Of a stretch of 64,000 nt of DNA, positions 8,839 to 17,003 are shown piece after piece. Source of the stretch: an uncultured Alphaproteobacteria bacterium (lineage in GTDB: Bacteria; Pseudomonadota; Alphaproteobacteria; RF32; CAG-239). Every line of letters starts with the position of its first letter. Position 1 is the stretch's first letter. The stretch covers positions 124,001 through 188,000 of the forward strand of contig CAKQRQ010000002.1 of NCBI GenBank assembly GCA_934271465.1, in the 5' to 3' direction. Under the pieces are notes generated by a model, which did not search any database, was not told the origin of the DNA, and was given only the letters and a program-made list of their open reading frames with translations. Both the position numbers and the translations under genes were made by a program.

Positions 8839-9558
8839 CTACAAATCTTTGACAATTTCTGCCAAATTAGCACGGCAATCCGGAAATTTCAAGTTGTGAA
8901 TAAGAAAAAAGTTTTTATTGAGGAAAAACTCCGTCATCTTCAGAAAATCAGCCGTTTCCCGCGGGCTTGGAAACAGATTTTCATCTCTGATAAAATGCGG
9001 ATAGGCAAACAGCCTGTGCTGATACGGAAGCCCCGCCTCCAAACAAACCGCCCGAGCGGTTTTGGGCGACACAAAAGCCAGATTTTCGGTCGTTCCGGTG
9101 GCCGAACAGCGCGACAAATCCAGCCCAATACCAAGAAATTCCAAAAGTTTAAATTCAAAGAAACAATAACGACTTATCCAATTATCTTCATTTATCAGAT
9201 TAACAAAATCCGCCGTAAAATCATAAAAATCATCCAATGGCTGAAGCTCCGGCAGACACACATTGCACAACGCGCACAAACTGGACAAGGCGCGCAATTT
9301 ATCGGCATCAGCCAAAAAATTAACCGCCGTCGGACGGATAAGCTCCACCTTAAGGGACAGCATATTATCATCAACCCGCGACCAGGCGTCAATCTGAACC
9401 AGATTGCCGACCTGAAACACCGCCAAATTCTTTTTGGACACACCCGATTTGACATAGCCGCAAACTTTGCCGTATTGCTTGCACAAAACAGTCACAATCA
9501 AAGATCTTTCGCCATGTCGGCGGCAGTTGATTAAATAGCCTTCATCGGAGAATTGCAT
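8839..9558 (-). CDS. recO: DNA repair protein RecO
   Basis: A 239 aa RecO that, with RecR, loads RecA on SSB-coated single strands. The N-terminal OB-fold (FSDEGYLINCRRHGERSLIV) is followed by helical segments and the alphaproteobacterial form of the zinc-site remnant (CSATGTTENLAFVSPKTARA) near residue 160. ATG at 9558 is taken as start; the open frame begins with a TTG three codons earlier and the AGAGGG sequence lies just before both. It is the first gene of recO-parC-59 aa protein. Confidence 0.9.
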   Translation of the reverse strand: MQFSDEGYLINCRRHGERSLIVTVLCKQYGKVCGYVKSGVSKKNLAVFQVGNLVQIDAWSRVDDNMLSLKVELIRPTAVNFLADADKLRALSSLCALCNVCLPELQPLDDFYDFTADFVNLINEDNWISRYCFFEFKLLEFLGIGLDLSRCSATGTTENLAFVSPKTARAVCLEAGLPYQHRLFAYPHFIRDENLFPSPRETADFLKMTEFFLNKNFFLIHNLKFPDCRANLAEIVKDL

Positions 9559-9640
9559 AGCCCTCAAGCCCTCTTTTCTTACCGATTACTATCGGATTTT
9601 TAAGGCCGGCTGTCAAGGATTTTGGCTCAATTATCGGCGT

Positions 9641-9681
9641 AAAAAAAACAGCGTTGACGGGGATAAACCGTCAAAGCTGTT
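9641..9681 (-). terminator. Intrinsic terminator after the orphan gene at 9707-10156
   Basis: On the minus strand AACAGC and TTGACGG pair with CCGTCAA and GCTGTT around a short loop, followed by eight Ts. It lies 25 bases past the stop and insulates the orphan gene from recO. Confidence 0.8.
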
Positions 9682-9706
9682 CTTTTTGATTCTTCTGTCC
9701 TCGGGC

Positions 9707-10156
9707 TTAGAAGCCAAAAGCTTCGAGCGCAAGGATTGCAGCCTCATCTGATGTAGCACCCACAAAATGCCGACCCGCACACCATAGGGAAACAACCCCG
9801 CCACTTTCAACAACAATGAGATCAGCATTTTTCATCTTGCGCTGAAGTTGTTCTACAGGGGTCTCGACTTTCTGCCTTCTGACATTTCTCGAAATGACTC
9901 TCTCAAGACGAGAAGGCGGCACATTTTGGCGGAAACATCTGTTGACTGATTCCAGAAACTTCTCCACCTTGATAGGCTTCTTAACAAGTTCCCGAACGTA
10001 AAGGTTCATCATGTTTTCCGTTGCGCTTGCCATAACTACGATTCCTGTCGTGGTGTTGAACTCGTAAGCGACCTTTGAGGTCCTACTCGCATTTGTGAGC
10101 GTGAGAATCTTCTTCTTAGTCTCGGTAACGCTCTGATCCTGACAAATCTGTCTCAT
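9707..10156 (-). CDS. Orphan cassette gene, 149 aa protein of unknown function
   Basis: I do not recognise this protein. It has no signal peptide or membrane span. A stretch around residues 37-75 (GIVVMASATENMM then ELVKKPIKVEKFLESV) is reminiscent of the last third of a response-regulator receiver, including the Lys-Pro pair, but the acidic pocket and phospho-acceptor aspartate are missing. Codon choice differs from neighbours: lysine is almost always AAG, glutamate often GAG, and arginine often AGA/AGG, whereas flanking genes use AAA, GAA and CGN. The ATG has no Shine-Dalgarno sequence, only a T-rich leader, and sits about 40 bases below a sigma70-like promoter. It has its own terminator, so it is a monocistronic insert between recO and kdsA. 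Probably horizontally acquired. Confidence 0.6.
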   Translation of the reverse strand: MRQICQDQSVTETKKKILTLTNASRTSKVAYEFNTTTGIVVMASATENMMNLYVRELVKKPIKVEKFLESVNRCFRQNVPPSRLERVISRNVRRQKVETPVEQLQRKMKNADLIVVESGGVVSLWCAGRHFVGATSDEAAILALEAFGF

Positions 10157-10195
10157 AAAAAAAATAATTTAAAAGGTTTATATATAGTGATTATT

Positions 10196-10224
10196 ATAAT
10201 AGGCTATTTTGACGAAAATAGCAA
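10196..10224 (-). promoter_or_regulatory. Sigma70-like promoter of the 149 aa orphan gene
   Basis: On the minus strand TTGCTA at 10224-10219 and TATTAT at 10201-10196 are separated by 17 bases, followed by a 39-base AT-rich leader to the ATG at 10156 with no purine-rich ribosome site. Confidence 0.6.
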
Positions 10225-10245
10225 GGGCTTTTTGTCTAAGTGTAC

Positions 10246-10277
10246 AAAACCCCGAAAATGGCTGTTCACGGGGCTTT
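10246..10277 (-). terminator. Intrinsic terminator of kdsA
   Basis: On the minus strand AGCCCCG pairs with CGGGG(TTTT) around a 14-base loop, just after the kdsA stop at 10311. Confidence 0.65.
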
Positions 10278-10310
10278 GCGAGAAATTTAACTTAATTCAA
10301 AGAAAAAAAT

Positions 10311-11159
10311 CTAAAAATAATCTGTGATTTTTGCCTTGGTCAAGGCATCATATTCTTTCAAATAAGACAGAATCGGCTTCATATTTTTAAGCGCGATGGT
10401 GTTTGGTCCGTCAGACAAGGCTTTATCCGGATTCTCATGTGTTTCCATAAACAATCCGCCGACGCCCGCCGCAACGGCCGCTCTGGCCAAAACCGGTGCC
10501 ATTTCGCGGTTTCCGCCGGTAGCAGTGCCGAGTCCGCCGGGTTTCTGAACAGAATGGGTCGCATCAAAAATAACCGGACAACCTGTTGTCTTGGCCATAA
10601 CCGCAAACCCGCTCATATCCACAATCAGCGTGTGATACCCAAACGATGTGCCGCGCTCGGTTAAACAAACATTTCCATTGCCCGAGTCGATACATTTTTG
10701 AACAGCGTTTTTCATATCTTCAGGCGCCAAAAACTGCCCTTTTTTGATATTAACCACCTTCCCTGTCTTGGCCGCCGCAACAACCAAATCCGTCTGCCGG
10801 CACAAAAACGCCGGAATCTGGAGCATATCGACATGTTTGGCAACTTCTTCGCATTGCCATGTTTCGTGCACGTCTGTCACAATCGGAATATTGTTATACA
10901 GCTTTTTGATTTGGTCAAAGGTCTCCATTCCCTTTTCAATACCGACGCCGCGCGCCCCGTTGATAGAGGATCGGTTAGCCTTGTCAAAAGAGGCTTTGAA
11001 AACATAGTTAATCCCGAGCTCTTTGGTAATTTCAATCATCGCGCCGCAAATATCAATGGCGTGCTGCGGACTTTCAATCTGGCAAGGCCCGCACAACAGC
11101 GCGAAAGGCAGGCGGTTGCTGATTTCAAAAGAGCCGATTTTAATCACTTTTTGTTCCAT
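10311..11159 (-). CDS. kdsA: 3-deoxy-D-manno-octulosonate-8-phosphate synthase
   Basis: A 282 aa TIM-barrel enzyme that condenses arabinose-5-phosphate with phosphoenolpyruvate to KDO-8-phosphate, for the lipopolysaccharide core. Motifs include ALLCGPCQIES at the N-terminus, KASFDKANRSS, and FDATHSVQKPGG. The Cys in GPCQIES marks the metal-dependent class, as against the metal-free E. coli type that has Asn there. ATG at 11159 is preferred over the frame start at 11189 because AAGGA lies 8-12 bases upstream. It stands alone between an orphan cassette and the flavodiiron gene and shows that the cell makes LPS. Confidence 0.93.
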   Translation of the reverse strand: MEQKVIKIGSFEISNRLPFALLCGPCQIESPQHAIDICGAMIEITKELGINYVFKASFDKANRSSINGARGVGIEKGMETFDQIKKLYNNIPIVTDVHETWQCEEVAKHVDMLQIPAFLCRQTDLVVAAAKTGKVVNIKKGQFLAPEDMKNAVQKCIDSGNGNVCLTERGTSFGYHTLIVDMSGFAVMAKTTGCPVIFDATHSVQKPGGLGTATGGNREMAPVLARAAVAAGVGGLFMETHENPDKALSDGPNTIALKNMKPILSYLKEYDALTKAKITDYF

Positions 11160-11240
11160 GGTTTGTTCCTTACAAGCTAGATGTTTCAATATGAAAATCT
11201 CATACCACAGATTTTTTCAAAAAGCAACAACAGCCTGTTT

Positions 11241-12422
11241 TCAGAGTTTGATAAAATCGCGGACTCTTTGCGCAAACTCAGCCAAAACGCCGGATTTGGG
11301 CGTGTATTTTTCTTCAAAAACCTCAGCCGTCTGCCAGCCCAAATCGTCCATAACCTGTTTGATTTCTTTAGCCACGCCGGCTTTCCAGCCATAAGAGCCA
11401 AATGCTAACCCCTTTTTACCGACTGGTTTAAGCCCTTTGAGATAAGTCAAAAAGCCCGCCACCCTCGGGAAAAGCTGATTATTCAGCGTAGGCGAGCCGA
11501 CAAGCACATATTCGGCATCTAAAATCTCGGTCACAACCTCGGACAGCGGCGTCACCGCCAAAGAGCACTTGGCAACGGGAATTCCCGCGTCTTGAAATTC
11601 CGCCATGGCCGTATTGGCCAATTTGGCCGTCGCGCCCCACATTGTGTCATATACAATAACTGCTTTGTGCGTTTTTTCGGCGCGCGCCCAAGAATCATAC
11701 AATCCCAAAATCAGAGAAACCTCCTCTTTGCCTGACCAAATCAAGCCATGAGAAGGAGCAATCATCTCAATATCAAGCCCCAATTCGCCGGCCGATGTCA
11801 GAGCTTTTTCGGCCTGCATACCAAACGGCATCAAAATATTGGCATAATAGCTTTTGGCGGCTTTTACGACCAAATCCCGCTGATAATCCTTAACAAACAG
11901 CGCCTCGCAGCACAAATGCTGTCCAAACCCGTCATTGGGAAGCAAAAGCTTGTCCTCGGCGACATAAGTCATCATCGAATCAGGCCAATGGAGCATGGGT
12001 GTGGTCAAAAACGACAACGTGCGCCGGCCGATGGAGAGCGTGTCGCCTGTTTTGACCAGATGATACGTCCAGCCCGTGGTGTCAAAATGCGCCTCTAACG
12101 CCAATTTACCGGCATTATTGGTCACAATAACGGCCTGCGGGGCAAGGCTCATAATCTTGGGAATGCTGCCGGAGTGATCCTGCTCGACATGATTGACAAC
12201 CAGATAAGAAATTTTGGAAAAATCGACAACGGAAGAAATGCGCGCGATTTGCTCGTCCGTCAGATAAGATTTGACGCCGTCGACCAGCGTAATTTTGTCA
12301 TCTTTTATCAAATAACTGTTATAAGTCGACCCGTCGGGCGTGTCATATCCGTGAAATTCACGCAAATTCCAGTCCTTAACCCCGACCCAATAAACATCTT
12401 TTTTAATCTCAACCGCGTTCAT
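11241..12422 (-). CDS. Flavodiiron protein (FprA/ROO-type oxygen or NO reductase)
   Basis: A 393 aa cytoplasmic protein with an N-terminal metallo-beta-lactamase-like diiron domain (residues 1-250; NHVEQDHSGS supplies the H-x-E-x-D-H ligands, further His at MLHWPDSM and PSHGLIW) and a C-terminal flavodoxin domain (from about 255; VIVYDTMWGATAKLA, GSPTLNNQLF). These enzymes reduce O2 to water or NO to N2O using rubredoxin-type donors. Two ATGs stand side by side; the second (12422) has GGAGG at six bases and is chosen. It is divergent from rubrerythrin, making an oxygen-defence pair typical of anaerobes. There is no rubredoxin or flavin reductase fusion at the C-terminus. Confidence 0.93.
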   Translation of the reverse strand: MNAVEIKKDVYWVGVKDWNLREFHGYDTPDGSTYNSYLIKDDKITLVDGVKSYLTDEQIARISSVVDFSKISYLVVNHVEQDHSGSIPKIMSLAPQAVIVTNNAGKLALEAHFDTTGWTYHLVKTGDTLSIGRRTLSFLTTPMLHWPDSMMTYVAEDKLLLPNDGFGQHLCCEALFVKDYQRDLVVKAAKSYYANILMPFGMQAEKALTSAGELGLDIEMIAPSHGLIWSGKEEVSLILGLYDSWARAEKTHKAVIVYDTMWGATAKLANTAMAEFQDAGIPVAKCSLAVTPLSEVVTEILDAEYVLVGSPTLNNQLFPRVAGFLTYLKGLKPVGKKGLAFGSYGWKAGVAKEIKQVMDDLGWQTAEVFEEKYTPKSGVLAEFAQRVRDFIKL

Positions 12423-12425
12423 CAT

Positions 12426-12543
12426 TTCCCTCCGTATAAGTATAAGTCCAATATTATAAATAATTGTTTTATTTTAATTGACAAGTCAAGCGATTTCATT
12501 AAAACTATACAGGATAAATTCTATTAATTAAAGGAGCTTTACC
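12426..12543. promoter_or_regulatory. Divergent control region between flavodiiron and rubrerythrin genes
   Basis: An AT-rich 118-base gap holding both promoters. Rubrerythrin has a strong AAGGAG nine bases before its ATG; the flavodiiron gene has GGAGGG. No operator could be assigned with confidence. Confidence 0.5.
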
Positions 12544-13083
12544 ATGGAACTTAAAGGATCTAAAACGGAACAAAACTTAAAAGATGCGTTTGCCGGAGAA
12601 TCTCAAGCCCGCAACAAATACACCTACTATGCCTCAAAGGCCAAAAAAGAAGGCTACAACGTCATTGCCGCCAAATTTGAGGAAACAGCCAACAATGAAA
12701 AAGAACATGCCAAAATTTGGTTCAAGCTGTTGAACGGCGGCGAAGTTCCCTCCACAATTGACAACCTTAAAGATGCCGCTTCCGGCGAAAATTATGAGTG
12801 GACAGACATGTATGCCCGTATGGCCAAAGAAGCCCGAGAAGAAGGTTTTACCAAAATCGCCGCGCTGTTTGAGATGGTCGGAAAGATTGAAAAAGGCCAC
12901 GAAGAACGCTATCAGGCTTTGCTTGATTCTTTAGTTGAGGGCAAAATCTTTGAACGTCCGACAAAAGTAATCTGGGAATGCGCCAACTGCGGCTGCCGCG
13001 TTGAATCGCCCAAAGCACCTGAAAAATGCCCCGTTTGCGACCACCCGCAGGCTTATTTCTTTGAGCTTCAGGAAAAATTCTAA
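12544..13083 (+). CDS. rbr: Rubrerythrin
   Basis: A 179 aa cytoplasmic peroxidase. The ferritin-like diiron domain has two E-x-x-H-type ligand helices (GESQARNKY, ETANNEKEHA; EMVGKIEKGHEERY) and the C-terminal rubredoxin domain has ECANCGCR and EKCPVCDHP cysteine pairs. It reduces hydrogen peroxide with electrons from NADH through rubredoxin-type carriers. The strong AAGGAG and own terminator suggest high, separate expression. Its divergent partner is a flavodiiron protein, so both O2 and H2O2 are handled here. Confidence 0.96.
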   Translation: MELKGSKTEQNLKDAFAGESQARNKYTYYASKAKKEGYNVIAAKFEETANNEKEHAKIWFKLLNGGEVPSTIDNLKDAASGENYEWTDMYARMAKEAREEGFTKIAALFEMVGKIEKGHEERYQALLDSLVEGKIFERPTKVIWECANCGCRVESPKAPEKCPVCDHPQAYFFELQEKF

Positions 13084-13107
13084 CCCTCAAAAGGCTAGCA
13101 AAGATTT

Positions 13108-13142
13108 AATCTCTCCTCTCACTCCAGAGGAGAGATTTTCTT
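13108..13142 (+). terminator. Intrinsic terminator of rubrerythrin
   Basis: AATCTCTCCTCT pairs perfectly with AGAGGAGAGATT around a six-base loop and is followed by a T-rich stretch, 24 bases past the stop. Confidence 0.9.
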
Positions 13143-13200
13143 GTGGATTTTTTAACCAATTTCTGATACAAAAAATTAAATTAATAATGAGGTTTTTCAG

Positions 13201-14970
13201 ATGTCTTATGAGGCGATGTTTCAACAGGCTCTCGCCCTCTTCGATCAGGAACGGTTCGATGAGGCGGCTGATTTGCTGCGCCAAATTGATGAAACAGCAC
13301 CCGACAACCCAAATATCTTGAATATGCTCGGCCTTGTCGCCCAGGCCAAAGGCCTCCACAGCGAAGCCTGCTCTTATTTTGCGGCGGCGTTGAGAGATGA
13401 CAAAAACAATCCGGCCTATCATTATAATCTGGCCTTTTCGCTCAAAGCTTGCCAAAATTTTGCAGACGCCCTGCTCCATTTTGAAACAGTTTTGAAATTG
13501 GCGCCGGCCGTCAAAGAGGCTTTTAACGAAATGGCGTGCATCTATGAACGCCTCGGGCAGCTTGACAAAGCGCGGGACTATTGGCGCGAAGCTCTCAAAA
13601 TTGCGCCGGATTACCTGACGGCAAAAATCAATCTGGCCAATTCTTACAGAACCGAAAACCTCGAAAAAGCCAAAACCAATCTTTTGGCTCTCACCAAAAC
13701 AGCACCAAACGAACAGCTTTTGTGGTATGATTTGGCTTGGATTTATTATGAAGAAAAAAGCTATGAAAACGCCCTTTCTGCTGCTCAACAAGCAGACAAT
13801 ATTCCAAACGATGCCGTCAAACATATTCTCGGACTGGCCTGCCTTGCTTTGGGGCAAAAAGGACAGGCTAAAGAGGCTTTTTTAAGCGCCGAAAAGATCA
13901 ATCCAAACAACACGGACGCCCTTCTGTGTCTGGCGGATATCTTGAGCCGCGATGAAGATTTTGATGCCGCTGAAAGTAGATACAAAAGAGTCATTGAGCT
14001 CAGACCCGATGATTTTTCGGCGCATAACAATTATGCCGAAATGCTTTTCAGGCAAAAACGCCTGTCAGAAGCGCTTGAGGAATACCGCAAAGCGGTTATT
14101 CTCAATCCGAAATCTGCCCCGTTAAGCAATAATCTGGGCGCTGTCCTCAAAGAACTCAAAGACTATGAAAAAGCGCTGGAACTTTTCTTTAACGCGCTTT
14201 CGCTCAACCCAACTTTGACGGAAGCTTCCGTCAATATCGCCGAAACGCTTGTCCTGTTGGCAAGAGAGGAGCCCGAAAAAGCGCTCAAAATCGCTGACAA
14301 TTGGCTCAAATCCTATCCCGAAAATGTGTTTGCCAAACACGTCTCAGCCGCACTCAAAGGAGAAAATTGTGAAGATAATCTTGTTTTTACTGAAAAGCTG
14401 TTTGACGGTTTCGCTGATAATTACGAGCTGGTTATGCAAAATCTGGGTTATTCAGCTCCGATGGCTTTTAGAAGAATTGCAGGAAATGTGGAAGGTCGTC
14501 TTGCGGATTTGGGCTGCGGTTCGGGGCTTGTGGGACTGGCTCTTAAGACGCCTCAAAATCAAATCATAGGCGTTGATGTCTCCGCGCAAATGCTAGCCAA
14601 AGCCGCTGAAAAAAATGTTTATGACGAGCTTGTCAAAGATGATTTAATTCATTTCTTAAAAGAAAGAAACGATTTTGAAACAATTGTCGCCGCAGATGTT
14701 CTCGGATATTTGGGTGCCGCAGATGAATTTATAAAATTAAGCAAAAACAAAACGCTGCTCTTTTCGATAGAAGCATCGGACGAACAATCCGACTACCAAA
14801 TCCAACCATCAGGTCGTTTCAAACACAATCCGGCCTATATCGAAAAGCTGTTGCATCAAAACGGGTTTTGTGATATTTATAAAGAAGAAACAGTTTTACG
14901 CACCGAAAACGGAAACCCCGTCAACGGATATATTTTTAAAGCTCTCGGAGGATTAAAAAATGGCCGATGA
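13201..14970 (+). CDS. TPR-repeat protein with C-terminal SAM-dependent methyltransferase domain
   Basis: A 589 aa two-part protein. Residues 1 to about 375 are consecutive tetratricopeptide repeats (for example YHYNLAFSLKACQNFADALLHFETVLKLAP). From about 395 there is a class I methyltransferase: LFDGFADNYELVM, motif I RLADLGCGSGLVGLAL near 430 and an IIGVDVSAQML acidic strand. TPR-methyltransferases of this layout occur widely in Alphaproteobacteria; the target is unknown. The stop codon overlaps the following Nudix-like gene by 11 bases, so the two are coupled. GAGG stands eight bases before the ATG. Confidence 0.85.
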   Translation: MSYEAMFQQALALFDQERFDEAADLLRQIDETAPDNPNILNMLGLVAQAKGLHSEACSYFAAALRDDKNNPAYHYNLAFSLKACQNFADALLHFETVLKLAPAVKEAFNEMACIYERLGQLDKARDYWREALKIAPDYLTAKINLANSYRTENLEKAKTNLLALTKTAPNEQLLWYDLAWIYYEEKSYENALSAAQQADNIPNDAVKHILGLACLALGQKGQAKEAFLSAEKINPNNTDALLCLADILSRDEDFDAAESRYKRVIELRPDDFSAHNNYAEMLFRQKRLSEALEEYRKAVILNPKSAPLSNNLGAVLKELKDYEKALELFFNALSLNPTLTEASVNIAETLVLLAREEPEKALKIADNWLKSYPENVFAKHVSAALKGENCEDNLVFTEKLFDGFADNYELVMQNLGYSAPMAFRRIAGNVEGRLADLGCGSGLVGLALKTPQNQIIGVDVSAQMLAKAAEKNVYDELVKDDLIHFLKERNDFETIVAADVLGYLGAADEFIKLSKNKTLLFSIEASDEQSDYQIQPSGRFKHNPAYIEKLLHQNGFCDIYKEETVLRTENGNPVNGYIFKALGGLKNGR

Positions 14971-15580
14971 ATTGATTGATATTTATGATTCTGAAATGAA
15001 CCTGCTCGGCGTTGCGCCAAAATCTCAGGCGCACAAAGAAGGCCTGTGGCACAAATTGGCTTTGTGCTGGATTATCTCCGAAGACGGCAATTTGTGGCTC
15101 CAAAAGCGCAGCCCAGAAAAGCAAACCTGCCCCAATTTGTTTGACTGTTCGGGATCAGGACATGTTCTGGTCGGCGAAGCGCCCAAAGAAGCCGTCCGCC
15201 GCATTTTGGAAGACAAACTCGGCCTGTCGGTCAAAGAAAAATTTTTGGACAAGCTCTTTACATACAAATTGGTCAATGACACGCCAACCGCCAACACGCA
15301 CGCCTTTTGTCCGACCTATCTATTAAAAACGCAGCAAAAACTCCATGACCTCAAACTGAATCCCGACGAAGTTTCCGGTATTTACGAGGCGGATATCCAA
15401 GACCTGTTGGATTTGTTTTTTGATGAAGTCAAAAAAATAAATGTCCGCGGAATTGTTTTAGGCAAAAAATGCTACAAAATCGAAAAACGCACGCTTTCAA
15501 AAGACGATTTTTGCCCGCACGGCGACAAATATTTTCAAAAAGTTTTCTCCGCTATTCAACGCTTTATTGATAATCAATAA
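14960..15580 (+). CDS. Nudix-fold protein with degenerate catalytic box
   Basis: A 206 aa protein resembling isopentenyl-diphosphate isomerase-type Nudix proteins (WHKLALCWIISEDGNLWLQK, then FDCSGSGHVLVGE). The Nudix box G-x5-E-x7-REUxEExGU is recognisable by spacing but reads R-I-L-E-D-K in place of REUxEE: the first glutamate is Ile and the metal-binding EE pair is Asp-Lys. Hydrolase activity is therefore doubtful; a binding or regulatory role, or a changed chemistry, is possible. It is translationally coupled to the TPR-methyltransferase and followed by the transporter gene after 49 bases. Confidence 0.75.
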   Translation: MADELIDIYDSEMNLLGVAPKSQAHKEGLWHKLALCWIISEDGNLWLQKRSPEKQTCPNLFDCSGSGHVLVGEAPKEAVRRILEDKLGLSVKEKFLDKLFTYKLVNDTPTANTHAFCPTYLLKTQQKLHDLKLNPDEVSGIYEADIQDLLDLFFDEVKKINVRGIVLGKKCYKIEKRTLSKDDFCPHGDKYFQKVFSAIQRFIDNQ

Positions 15581-15629
15581 TCAAGGCTTATATCTCTAAG
15601 AGGTCGATTTAAGAAAAGGAAACCTCAAT

Positions 15630-16547
15630 GTGGGATATATACTAGCCGTCCTGGCCGTTTTTTTATGGAGTTTCAACACAACCGTTTCAAGCTATTTTGC
15701 AACCTCTCTGGCGCCGCTTGAGATTGCTTTCAGCCGCTGGTTTTTAGCCGCAATAATTTTGGTATTGATTGCCGGAAAATCCCTCTGGCAAAACCGCGTT
15801 TGGTTTTTCAAAAACTTTGGTTATGTCTTCCTGTTGGCTCTGACGGGAATGGTCATTGTCAACACGCTGATTTATTACGCCGGACACACTGCCTCGGCGG
15901 TTAATATGAGTCTGTTAAACACGCTCGGCCCCGTGTTCTTACTGCTGCTGTCGCACAGCCTGTTTCACACCCCGATTTCCAAAACGCAGTTGCTTGGAAT
16001 TATCATCACTTTTGGCGGCGTATTGACAATCATTCTCAACGGCGACTTTTTCTCTCTGTCAAAAATCAAGTGGGTCGACGGCGATTTTATTATGCTGGGC
16101 AATGCCTTTTGTTTTGCAATTTACTCCCTACTCCAGCAAAAACGTCCGTCTTTTATCCCTCAAACGACGCTCTTAGCCTCAAGCGCGATTATCGGCGCTG
16201 TTCTGTTAGGAATTTTAATGCTGATTTTTGTTCCCGAAAAACAAATTTTCGCACTCAAGCCGCTTGATATTGCCGTCTTTGTTTATCTGGGGATTTTCAA
16301 TTCGGTTTTGGCCTATATGGCCTGGAACACGGCTTTGGCCAAAATCGGCACAATCAAAACCGCCGTCATCTATTATTCGCTCCCGCTTTGGGCATCAATT
16401 GAAGCTTATGTCATCTTGGGTGAACAGCTGCATTTGCCGCAAGTCATCGGCGGTATTCTGGTTATCGGCGGAATTGTGCTATCAAACCTTAATCAGACAA
16501 AAAAATTCCCCGCTCAAAAGGAGAAAAAAGCGGGGAATTTGTCTTAA
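15630..16547 (+). CDS. EamA/DMT family transporter
   Basis: A 305 aa inner-membrane protein with ten hydrophobic segments in two EamA repeats (FLWSFNTTVSSYFAT in the first; LGIFNSVLAYMAWNTAL and GGILVIGGIV in the second). Such proteins export metabolites or amino acids. The start is a GTG at 15630 with AGGA nine bases upstream; the neighbouring ATG one base earlier is out of frame. The last codons (residues about 293-303) are encoded by a strong stem-loop that serves as terminator for the convergent gene. Confidence 0.85.
   Translation: MGYILAVLAVFLWSFNTTVSSYFATSLAPLEIAFSRWFLAAIILVLIAGKSLWQNRVWFFKNFGYVFLLALTGMVIVNTLIYYAGHTASAVNMSLLNTLGPVFLLLLSHSLFHTPISKTQLLGIIITFGGVLTIILNGDFFSLSKIKWVDGDFIMLGNAFCFAIYSLLQQKRPSFIPQTTLLASSAIIGAVLLGILMLIFVPEKQIFALKPLDIAVFVYLGIFNSVLAYMAWNTALAKIGTIKTAVIYYSLPLWASIEAYVILGEQLHLPQVIGGILVIGGIVLSNLNQTKKFPAQKEKKAGNLS
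16499..16537 (-). terminator. Terminator for the 121 aa gene, located inside the eamA coding end
   Basis: On the minus strand TTCCCCGCT pairs with AGCGGGGAA around a 14-base loop and is followed by seven Ts. It begins seven bases after the stop of the minus-strand gene and lies wholly within the last codons of the convergent transporter gene. Confidence 0.85.
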
Positions 16548-16909
16548 GCATTCGCAAGAACGACTTCTGTCTTAACTTGCGGGGCGCATACAAAACTGTA
16601 TTTATGCTTAAACTTGGCCAAATCTTCATTAAATTCTTTCATCGGAAAACCATTGCGGATATAGGCATAAAGAGCAACATCAACAAAGTGGCTTTCCGTC
16701 AAATACGGCATCATATTTGAAATGACGGCTGTCGCCTTAGAAGCGTTAAATTTAATGATAACTTCCTGAAAGAAAACATGTCTGGTATTAACCGCATCTC
16801 CCGCACCGCAGGCATCAAACAAAGCGGAAAAAATGTCATCTTTTGTAAGCCCTTTTGCTTGTAAGTCGTTAAGGAACTTAAGCCCCTGCTCTTTAGATAT
16901 TTTTATCAT
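16544..16909 (-). CDS. Hypothetical 121 aa protein
   Basis: Not recognised. A soluble, mostly helical 121 aa protein starting MIKISKEQGLKFLNDLQAKG, with no signal peptide or membrane span. Unlike the orphan cassettes it has a good ribosome site (GGGAGG five bases before the ATG) and host-like AAA codon use, so it is likely a genuine resident gene. Its stop overlaps the convergent transporter stop by four bases. It stands downstream of the beta-solenoid gene on the same strand, with 94 AT-rich bases between them. Confidence 0.65.
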   Translation of the reverse strand: MIKISKEQGLKFLNDLQAKGLTKDDIFSALFDACGAGDAVNTRHVFFQEVIIKFNASKATAVISNMMPYLTESHFVDVALYAYIRNGFPMKEFNEDLAKFKHKYSFVCAPQVKTEVVLANA

Positions 16910-17003
16910 AATAGCCTCCCTGATGAAGGTGTCTGTCTATAATTATCAATATAACATAATTTCGCCCCAAAGACAAGAACTTTGTAACAAAAATGTAACA
17001 TTC

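Noticed and set aside
8365..9534. 389-codon plus-strand frame across parC and recO
   Set aside because: It crosses the junction of two clear minus-strand genes and has no recognisable domain.
9707..10156. Response regulator
   Set aside because: Only a short C-terminal segment resembles a receiver; the phospho-acceptor aspartate and acidic pair are absent.
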